Under the pieces are notes generated by a model. That model worked only from the letters and a program-made list of their open reading frames with translations, was not told the DNA's origin and ran no database searches. A stretch of 64,000 nucleotides of DNA from Onchidella celtica (taxonomy: Eukaryota; Mollusca; Gastropoda; Systellommatophora; Onchidiidae), in the NCBI GenBank assembly GCA_963931925.1, contig OZ007582.1, positions 21,944,224-22,008,223 on the forward strand. The letters run 5' to 3'. The position numbers and the translations under genes were made by a program. Position 1 is the first letter of the stretch. Every line of letters starts with the position of its first letter. Below, piece by piece: positions 55,484 to 64,000 of this stretch.

Positions 55484-57604
55484 TTGGAGAATACCCTGAG
55501 TCATGACACCTCTGCGGAAACTGTGGCCCGAAACATCTTGTCTACCGGGGAGGGGGGGGGGTATCTTCCTCTGAAGATCTCATGTCTACCACCACTGGGG
55601 AACTCAGACCATCTTATGATATCTATGCAACCAAAGTATCGACCTGTGTTAAGAACTTATAAAGCAGACACCAAAGTAATAAAAACATGGACAGACGAGG
55701 CCTGCGACCAACTTCAAGCCTGTTTTGACTGCACGGATTGGGACATTTTTACAAACACATGTACTAATTTAGACGACCTTGTTCCTACTGTTAACTCCTA
55801 CATCCAGTTTTGTGAAGATCTAATTATACCTCGGAAAAGTGTGTGTGTGTATCCAAATAGTAAACCATGGTTAACAAAAGAATGCCTTGAAGCTATTGTT
55901 GACAAAAAAAGACTCCGAAAAAACTATAGTAAAAGCGACCTCGCTAAAGTAAACAAACAAATTAAAAAGAGAATCAAAGTGTGTAAAAAAGAATACAAAG
56001 ATAAAATTGAAGCAAGTTTTAAATCAAATGACATGTCATCTGTGTGGAAGGGAATGAAACAGGTTACGGGGTACGATTGTATGAAGAATAAAGTGAATGT
56101 TGTGAATGAAAGCGAATTTGCCAATGAATTGAATCAGTTCTACTGTCGCTTTGACAAACACGATTTCTCCAACCAATACCAGGAAATAAGAGACAGTTTT
56201 GATTTTGATAATGATGAATGTAATATTTGTTTTGATTATGATGCTGTTGTGAAACAATTTAAATCTGTTAAGGAAAGAAAGGCATCTGGACCAGATAACA
56301 TTGGAAGCAAAGTAGTGAGAACATGTGCTGAACAACTAGCAACAATTTTTACTTTCATCTTCAACAAATCCTTTCAAAACCATTACATACCAAACATTTG
56401 GAGATTGTCAAAAATCTTACCTGTCCCCAAAAAACCAAAAATATCTGAAATGAACGACCTTCGCCCAGTTGCATTAACTTCCATTATCTTTAAATGCTTT
56501 GAAAAACTTGTTTTAACTGAACTAACGAAGGAGGTCAAACAAAATCTCGATCCTTTGCAATTTGCATACAAAGAAAACAGGAACACAGAAGACACCTTAT
56601 TGTTTTTATTGCATAACATCTACAGTCATTTAGACACTGGTAAAACCTGTGTTCGTGTGCTCCTAGTCGATTTTTCGTCTGCGTTTAACACCATACAACC
56701 GCACTTAATGTTTCAAAAGCTTACCAACCTACACGTGAGTTCTTTTTTAAAGAGCTGGATCTTCGAATTTCTAACACAGAGAAGCCAGTTTGTGGATATA
56801 AACAACACATTTTCCAAATTACTCACAACAAACACAGGAGCGCCACAAGGCTGCGTGCTGTCACCTGCCTTGTATACATTGTATACAAATGATTTCACTG
56901 TGACACACAACAACGTTTACCTTCTTAAATTTGCCGACGACTCTGCTATTTTAGGCCTTTTACCTAACTCTGGCCACGAATATTCTAACATTGTACAATC
57001 CTTTCATTGTTGGTGTAATAACAACTATCTTCTACTGAATGTTAAGAAAACAAAAGAGCTTGTTTTTGACTTTAGGAAAAATAACAACGATCCTGTTTGC
57101 CCTCTTACTATCAACAATGAAGAGGTTGAAATTGTCACAGAGGCCAAATATCTTGGCATTACTATTGATTCATTGTTTAACTGGCATGCGCATGTAACAT
57201 ATGTATACAAGAAAGCCAACCAGCGCATGTATTTCCTCAGAAAGCTCCGCTTTTTAAAAGTTAGCAAAAGCATTCTGAAAATATTTTACACCATGGCTAT
57301 TCAGAGCGTTTTGATGTATGGAGTTGTCTGTTGGGGAGGAAACATCTTACAAAAAGATAAAAATAAGATCAATAATTTAATTAAAAAAGCATCCAAAATT
57401 TGTATCTGTGATCTGCCATATTTTGATGAGCTGTACACTGGTGCTTGTATTAAAAAAGCTAATATTATTATAAATGACCCCCAACATCCCCTGAACAAGG
57501 AATATATAAGATCTGTAAGAAGTTTAAGGCTGTTGTCAAAGAAAACTAAAACTGAGCGCTACTTTAAATCGTTTATTCCATCATCAACTAGGATGTTACA
57601 ATAA
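55484..57604 (+). CDS. CR1/Rex1-like reverse transcriptase, 706 codons, open but lacking endonuclease
   Basis: Residues ~38-50 keep only the closing endonuclease motif (LGNSDHLMI). RT motifs follow: RKASGPDNIGSK, LRPVALTSIIFKCFEKLV, FAYKENRNTEDTL, LLVDFSSAFNTI, GAPQGCVLSPALYTLYTND, LLKFADDSAIL, AKYLGITID. The C-terminal part has YGVVCWGGN. No internal stop. The first ~25 residues appear to come from flanking sequence, so the true start is unknown. Confidence 0.88.
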   Translation: MENTLSHDTSAETVARNILSTGEGGGYLPLKISCLPPLGNSDHLMISMQPKYRPVLRTYKADTKVIKTWTDEACDQLQACFDCTDWDIFTNTCTNLDDLVPTVNSYIQFCEDLIIPRKSVCVYPNSKPWLTKECLEAIVDKKRLRKNYSKSDLAKVNKQIKKRIKVCKKEYKDKIEASFKSNDMSSVWKGMKQVTGYDCMKNKVNVVNESEFANELNQFYCRFDKHDFSNQYQEIRDSFDFDNDECNICFDYDAVVKQFKSVKERKASGPDNIGSKVVRTCAEQLATIFTFIFNKSFQNHYIPNIWRLSKILPVPKKPKISEMNDLRPVALTSIIFKCFEKLVLTELTKEVKQNLDPLQFAYKENRNTEDTLLFLLHNIYSHLDTGKTCVRVLLVDFSSAFNTIQPHLMFQKLTNLHVSSFLKSWIFEFLTQRSQFVDINNTFSKLLTTNTGAPQGCVLSPALYTLYTNDFTVTHNNVYLLKFADDSAILGLLPNSGHEYSNIVQSFHCWCNNNYLLLNVKKTKELVFDFRKNNNDPVCPLTINNEEVEIVTEAKYLGITIDSLFNWHAHVTYVYKKANQRMYFLRKLRFLKVSKSILKIFYTMAIQSVLMYGVVCWGGNILQKDKNKINNLIKKASKICICDLPYFDELYTGACIKKANIIINDPQHPLNKEYIRSVRSLRLLSKKTKTERYFKSFIPSSTRMLQ

Positions 57605-57885
57605 TGTCGTCATCTTGATCGTAATCTGTGCACAGTTGAATTATGTCCTGCGTGTCAGGTCAATGTGTTTTAGTTAGGGAAGCATATTGTGTGCACTGTT
57701 AATTTTGTTAATTTAGTTAATTTATCAGTGTGTGTGTATATATGTGTGTGTGCGTGCTATGTATCATACTTTCTGCTTCTGTAACTGTATTGTTATGTAT
57801 TCAATGATCAAAACAAATTTCCTTGTACAAGGACGAATAAAATTTATCTTATCTTATCTTATCTTATCTTATCTTATCTTATGTA
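55560..57885 (+). mobile_element. CR1/Rex1-like LINE, 5'-truncated, pentanucleotide tail
   Basis: Non-LTR element beginning within the last part of the endonuclease domain and ending with AATAAA (57836) and a (TTATC)n tail at about 57844-57881. The RT motif spectrum (DFSSAFNTI, TGAPQGCVLSP, KFADDS) is typical of the CR1/L2/Rex1 group, different from the other LINEs in the window. Confidence 0.88.
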
Positions 57886-60764
57886 GTCCCGTTCTGCCAA
57901 GAGTTCCAATTCTTCTTCTTCTTCTCCTTCTTCTTCTCCTTCTTATTCTTCATTTATGCAGATCACTTCATGAACAGTGAAAATAAACATAAATTATGAA
58001 CATTTGACTCTTTCATTCTGAGGCCCGTTTTACGCAAATCAATTATTTATAATTATACAGTTTAGCCTGTTCATCAGGTGTCTTACGTAAATTTAAAAAA
58101 AAAAAAAAGGGAAGAACACGTGATCAAAATGTAGTTTGATTCACAAAATCTTCACGAAGTGAATGCCATAACCCCAGAACGAGTGATTCTCGAGATACTA
58201 TAGATAGACAACCTAAATTCAACAGCACTGAATTACCCAAAATGAAACGAATTAACGCATGAAAATTCGCGTTTTAAGCGCCATGCGACAGAGACAACTC
58301 CTGGAATCGGCAAACAATTTTTTCTTATTTTTTGTTGTTGTTGTTGTTGTTTCATACGTGGAAACGATTGTTTGCCATACCTGCAGAGGTGTCAACAGCG
58401 TGAACCAGTACTTGTACAACTCCCGTCATTCTTTTCGCGTGCGTATCGCTCTGATATGAAACAGTCTGGAGGAAATCATGCCTAAATCGTCCTAGGCCGA
58501 GTGCACACCGGCAGATTTTGATCGACAGACAACCTGGCTAGTGACGTCACGACAAAGAGTTTCAATGAGATCTGGCCAACTAATTTGACCCGAGACACGG
58601 CTCAATTTGCCAAATTCCGTCCGCTGTCTTCCGTGCGTCCCATCCATGTCACCAATGCCACAATTCGCACTACACCCCTTCACAATAATAGAAAACAAGA
58701 TTTGGGGGAAAACCCAGTTACCTGAATGTAGGTTAGCCATCAAATAGAGTGGTGAGTGGAGAAGGTGAGGCAAAAAACTGGCCATGAGTAAAGCTCAGAC
58801 TACTCATATCAACTGACTAGTACGAAATGCAATGTTTGTCTCACTTAAAAGCAAGGTTAAGGTCACAGAATTTGGGAATTTTTGGTAAAGTTGGTGAAGC
58901 CTATTGACCGAAAAAGACTAGATCTAGTACCACAGAGCTCTGTGAGTTGTACTCGCAGTGTTTACACGCCCGCAAATTGTGGATATAGTGAAAGAAGGAA
59001 TGGTCCGTCTCGGTACTCTGTGTCTCGGGTTTGACCGATCAAAATCTGAGAGTGTTTCGGGCCTAAAACTTCAAAAGCGGGAGGCCAAGGGGCTCATTGA
59101 GTTAGCCACAGAGAATGAAACTGCCCACAACATCAGAAGATTAGACTAGGATGTTCTGAATTACCCAAAAAACTTTTTGGGTGATAACACTGCCTAAACA
59201 GCATGTATGAACTACAATTCCAAGAGTTTGAAATTACAAAATCACTAGAAGTCAGTGGACGACACAGGTGCCAAGTGGTTACAGAGACATAACAGAGAGC
59301 GCTGTCACATAATAACGCAATGAAGTATCATGGTATGAAACCTTAAGAACACAGTCATGGCAAAGGTCTAGCCTGAATGCATTGTTGAGGGGAATATCAT
59401 AAAAACCACAGAAAAATTGTGGGGTCGCAGCAGGGCTATAAGCAAAGTCAAAATTGGGCAAAAAGAAAAGGTTGTATGTTGCGAAACCCTGCTTTGCGGG
59501 GAATTGCAAATGGAAGAATGATCTTCTATATGTTTTGATATCTTCCGTTTCTGCACACACGGGAACACAGCACCTACCTGAAATAAATTTAAAGGTATCC
59601 ATCCCATGTGTTACTGACAGTGATTAAAGAAACAAGCATAATCTTATACGCCATACGCAAAGTCCTTTGCTAAAATTAAAACGTAACAAAAATATCCATT
59701 TCACAAAAATCCCACTGTAGACAAAAGCAGCAACAACGACAACAAAAAACGACTACTGACACAGTAATTCTAAAGAGACGAAAATAAAATAAAACTACGC
59801 GCACTCTCGCTCAATAAATTAAATGAACTTTATCACACACACAAACACACACAAAAGTGAAAAACTCGAACAAATTTCAGAACGATCCGCTAAACTGAAT
59901 AAAATTAAATATGCGACCATAACAGGAGATCAAGATTTTACACTTCATGGATGTGTTACAAAACGGAAATTTTCATAGGATAATAATTTCCTGTGCTATT
60001 TCGCAAGTGCGAGAGGGAAACGCTTCGTGCAAGTTCACAATCGTCACCTCTGTAGCAACGACCTTCAGCCAGTCCCATTATCATTACCCTCATCATCTAC
60101 AGAAATCCACATGCCACCGAAATGCCAATAAAAGGTTAAAAAGAAATTATATTAGCCAATCTGGAATACAGAAACTTACCAAAGAATAATTATGTTTACC
60201 ACAAACACGATCCAACAGAAAGGTAGGGTTCACATTTAAAAAATGTCTTCATTAATCATCTCTTCACGTAACAAGTCAAAACGAGGCAAGCAAGCCGACA
60301 GATTTCTCATACATGTGTAGTCTTGTTTAAGTAAACCCGTCAATCTATGTGTAGCTATGGCCGGTTATCTTATCTTGGGATAATTATAGTGATATGATCA
60401 AGTGCTCGCAATGGACTTAACGAAATTGCCGGTTATGATTTTTGTTCTTTGCACTGCTTTGCTTATAAAATCCTGTTTGTTTGTTTTTTATAATTGACAT
60501 AATATTATGAATATTTTTAAAATCTTTTTAAATATTACAGTAACTTTCTCCGAACACGATGGGGCGTAAGTTTTATTGGAAAATTGAAGCGGGGAGTGGG
60601 ACTAAAACAAAAAAAACAACTGAGAAACACTGGTGTAGATCGACACATTCGCTGTGGTGCAGACGACCTCTTCCAATTCTTGTTACCGCCCTGACCCACT
60701 TTCACGATTAATTGGCAGAAGTGATTCCTCTCGCTCCATCCATACTCTCTGATCGTATCCTGCA
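57886..60764. other. Intergenic, no gene recognised
   Basis: A short CTT-rich tract at 57910-57945 and family D repeat at 59396-59510. A 63-codon ORF at 58958-59149 has no recognisable domain. Confidence 0.45.
59396..59510 (-). repeat. Dispersed repeat family D, copy 5
   Basis: AAAACCACAGAAAAATTGTG, GCAAAGTCAAAATTGGGCAA and GCGAAACCCTGC are the reverse complement of the copy at 5505-5612, here outside the mucin gene. Confidence 0.6.
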
Positions 60765-60945
60765 CAGTGACGGATCTCCTATGACACTTGTGAAGCTTCA
60801 GCTTCAGGACCCCCTAACCCCGGAGGGGCCCTAAAGAAACTTTCTAAATGAGTGAATTTGGGATGCTGCCCTAATTGTTGCTGGTTGCTAAGGGGAACCA
60901 TAACAGTTCAAGCTTCGGGGTCCTAAAAATGTAGGTCCGCCGCAG
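60765..60945. mobile_element. hAT-like MITE family B, copy 3
   Basis: Starts CAGTGACGGATCTCC and ends GTAGGTCCGCCGCAG. It shares CCCCCTAACCCCGGAGGGGC and ATTGTTGCTGGTTGCTAAGG with the other two copies. Confidence 0.72.
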
Positions 60946-62969
60946 AACCTGGAACAAGGCTCGTGGAACCCTGGCGCTCCCCGGAACCCACTTTGAGACC
61001 TGCTGTTCCACGGTACATATTCTGTACAATTAGAACAGAGCCAGCCCCGCTGACCCCGTGTCAAATAGACCGCCTTTATCAGTCTATGAGTATTTTTGAT
61101 CAACGTGAAGCGGATGTTTGACACGATAAGAGGTCGGCGAGTTATCAGTCTATCAATGAAAAGAAGTTGTGAACTTATTTTAGTACAGTGTGAAATAGGA
61201 TTTTTACGATTTCCAATTCTATACGACTATCGCTCTTAAACTCAAGGGGCGGGGGTGGGGGGGAGAGGGGGGGGGGAGAGCAATTCAATATGTAGGATTG
61301 TCGTCAAGTTTGCACACAGGAATGACATCGTTTTTGCGTATCTCCGCTGGTTACGACATCGTGCCGACGTCGGTTTGATGTAGGGAAACCACCCCTAGCT
61401 ATCAATCCTACGGAAATCTACGTCGGATTGAGGAGTCACGCTCGATACGAAGCTTAAGACGTGACTTTTCATGCGTTGATTTTTCTTTCCTTCTTTACAT
61501 AATATTTTAGTTCGTGCACAAGCATAACAGAATTTTCAACCTCTTTGCTACATCCCCCCCTCCCTCTTTTTTCAAAGTTCTGAGACCCCCCTTTACCCTT
61601 CCCCCCCCCCCCAAATCCACCCGTCACCACCACCCCCACCACCCCCTTCTAACAACAGCCTTTTTTGGAAAGTGATTAGTGTCTCTATTCAAACCGCCGC
61701 CTCTGCAGGAAACAAAGGATCTTTGAAAAGCATGGTATAATCATATGGGGAAATAATAAATAATCCTGGATTAATGAAAGCGCTCGTCACACTTAAGACT
61801 TCCATCTAGCCTCGGTTGGTGGAGAGCTGTGAGTAGACATGGCACTCTCCAGGAAGCCAAGGTCCTTCGCCAAATGAGTAGCCTTGTGTTTGGTAAGGGC
61901 AATACAATGATGTGTTTAATGGAGTCTGCGTCATCTACATCGTGACAGTTTCATACGTCCTCGCATTGTTTAGATAGGAACTGGGTAATGGATCACTGTT
62001 AAGCAAAGGTTTTTAACCCGAGAGACTACCGCCATTTGGGGGGGGGGGGGGGGGGGCTAAGACGTTCTGTGTTGGGCGGATGGGGGAATGTGGTGTATGT
62101 GTGTGTGTGGGGGGGGGGGGGAGTCGAACAGTCATCTATCTGTCTGTCTGTCTGTCTCACTTTACACGCCCGTCTGTCACGTGTAGGACACAGGGATCAC
62201 TGTTATCACACTACGAAATTGGGTTGAGACAAAAACATCAGTGCAAAAACTTATGAAATCACAGCATCTCCGTAGGTCACGCTGCATACGCTAGCTGGGC
62301 AAGTTTCTGTTAGCCTTGGCGCGCACTGGCTGATTTTGATCTGTGGTCTAGTTGGATGGTGTTGTGGCTAGAATTTACTCCCCCCCCCCCCCATCCAAGG
62401 TGACCCCCCAGGGGACAGAAGTGACCTGACCAAAGCGGACCCCAAGACCAGCCGTGAACCTCACGGATCAGCCTCTAGGACAGGTGGTAATGAAGTCCAT
62501 ACACTACCGGGATATGGATACGGTCTGTATCTCCCTCCAATGTCTCGTTAAGACCCCAATGAAGTCAGCATGACCCTACTTTCGGTATCAGCGATAAGAG
62601 ATAAAAGATTATTTATAAATGTTGAGGAGCTCTCGTACGGGCTTAATCAGTGTTGAGTCGTAAAGCATGTCAAAACCCTGCGTATACAATTGTGCAAAAA
62701 TCACGTCATAATTTTTGAGATCAATGAAAGAAAAAGGAGCTAGCCATGTTTGGGCATGTCATGGTATTTCACTTTCAAATGTAACTAGCTTTCTCAAGTC
62801 GATAGTTAAGCCACAAGGGATTAAAGATAAATGGAGGGGGGGGGTGGTTGGCACTTACATCAGCCAAGCCAATGCTGATTTCAGTCAAAACTGAGGTTTG
62901 GGTTGATCATAATTCCACAGCAGCTCTTCTATGTGTGTACAAATTCTTTCCGTAAATAAAATGCCTGAG
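60946..62969. other. Intergenic, homopolymer-rich
   Basis: Several G or C runs (61255-61280, 61555-61610, 62037-62056, 62109-62120, 62381-62392) and (TCTG)n at 62138-62157. No gene seen. Confidence 0.5.
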
Positions 62970-63600
62970 AAATATAAAGGTGTCTTGATATAAGATATCA
63001 AATCCGACGTCATGCCTGAGTCATTTAGGTGACCCGATAGAAGAAATCAACTCCGACGTCTTGTCTAAGTTATACAAACATGACTCAGTGAAGAGATCAA
63101 ATCCGACGTAAAGCCTTAGTAATTTAAACGTGACTCAATAAGAGATCAAACCGATGTAATGCCTAAGTAATTTAAACATGACTCAATAGGAGAGATCAAA
63201 CCGATGTAATGCCGAAGTAATTTAAACATGACTCAATAGGAGAGATCAAACCGATGTAATGCCTAAGTAATTTAAACATGACTCAATAGGAGAGATCAAA
63301 CCGATGTAATGCCTAAGTAATTTAAACGTGACTCAATAGGAGAGATCAAACCGACATGATGCCTAAGCAATTCAACTATGACTCAGTAGAAGAGATCAAA
63401 TCCGACGCAATGCCTTAGTGATTTAAACCTGACCCATTAGATCAAATCCGGCGATATGCTGGGAAATGTCTAGTGCCAGGGGACGACGGGGAAGGAGGAC
63501 CCCGACACTAGGGGTTATGCGTAAATAATCAAAGATCAAATCCGACATAATGCCTACGCCATTTAAACGTGACCCAATAGATCAAATCCCTGTTAAAGTT
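62970..63600 (+). repeat. 50-bp tandem repeat array
   Basis: Units contain GAGATCAAACCGATGTAATG, CCTAAGTAATTTAAAC and GACTCAATAG. The central copies (63131-63350) are spaced about 50 bp and nearly identical; the outer ones decay and carry TCCGACGT variants. A non-repeat interval at 63455-63530 separates the last unit(s). Confidence 0.85.
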
Positions 63601-64000
63601 TGGGATTTAAAAATTAAGAAAAAGCTCAGGAAATGCAAAGGATTAGCCCTGGGATTCTCTTGGAGTTTACTCATTAGTAAAGCATTAGTTAATTTGGAAC
63701 AAAATCCGAACAAAATTTTGTTAGAGCGCAGTGACCGGTGATAAAGCAAATTTAAGCCAATCTCGGAGGCCGGACAAAGTTGCTCGGTGGGCATAGGTTG
63801 GCCACGCCTGAGTTACAGTGTTTTGTGAGGCAAAGGGATATCAAAGATACTGCAATTGATAAGATTAGACACCTAGTGCTTTCAGCGTGCACAGATTTCG
63901 CACCGCCACCATGCGGCAAACGTGCGGAGGTTATGAAAAGTATTGTGTATTTAACAAAGCTAAATAGGGAAAATATTGAATTTTGTTCACTGTTCAGCTA

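Noticed and set aside
55126-55506. ORF of repeated short words (NYSHKD-like) across the 18-bp minisatellite
   Set aside because: Follows from a unit length divisible by three; no homology or promoter, and units vary like noncoding repeats.
58958-59149. 63-codon ORF beginning MFTRPQIVDIVKEG
   Set aside because: Single short ORF with no recognised family or splice partners.
61816-61990. Minus-strand coding-like fragment (FLESAMSTHSSPPTEARWK and a shifted upstream part)
   Set aside because: Possibly an old retroelement scrap, but too short and frameshifted to assign.
22466-63885. Similar AAAGATACT..GATAAGA..AGACAC words at 22466, 43936 and 63850
   Set aside because: Looks like a dispersed repeat, but the shared stretch is short and ends could not be defined.

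Overview
The window looks like a piece of an AT-rich animal nuclear genome. It holds one large split gene with GT-AG introns, several LINE families, an LTR retrotransposon, MITE-like inverted-repeat elements, a tRNA-derived SINE and many micro- and minisatellites. The organism is a marine-type invertebrate. A mollusc is my first guess, but a cnidarian or invertebrate deuterostome cannot be excluded from sequence alone. There is no bacterial or CRISPR content.

Region 1, about 1-41143, minus strand: a single membrane/secreted mucin-like gene of the NIDO-AMOP-VWD (mucin-4-like) type. I could place 27 coding exons (1278 codons, all 26 intron phases agree). The order is signal peptide and Thr/Ser-rich stretch, three EGF-like modules, NIDO, AMOP, VWD and post-VWD segment, three EGF modules, a SEA-like module with an RTRR furin-type site, then two more EGF modules. 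The 3' end (probably a membrane segment and tail) lies outside the window. The introns hold a nearly intact LINE with target-site duplication (17294-20531), a 5'-truncated LINE inside a tandem array (7351-8304), paired MITEs, a SINE and several tandem repeats. One array reads like repeated copies of the splice donor of exon 20.

Region 2, about 41144-53300: upstream flank of the mucin gene with a higher-order tandem repeat and MITEs. Next comes a 5'- and 3'-truncated plus-strand copy of the same LINE family (44188-46129). It is fused directly to a Ty3/gypsy element (46127-53300). That element has ~1.23 kb LTRs with one difference seen between them, a tRNA-Pro type primer site, and a Gmr1-like gene order (integrase before reverse transcriptase). 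It carries a stop codon inside a SCAN-like Gag region, has lost the integrase core and the first half of RT, and lacks the last 8-9 bp at both outer ends.

Region 3, about 53301-64000: no host gene recognised. It contains a long (CT)n tract, an 18-bp minisatellite, a CR1/Rex1-like LINE (about 55560-57885) with a pentanucleotide tail, a hAT-like MITE copy and a 50-bp tandem array near the right edge.
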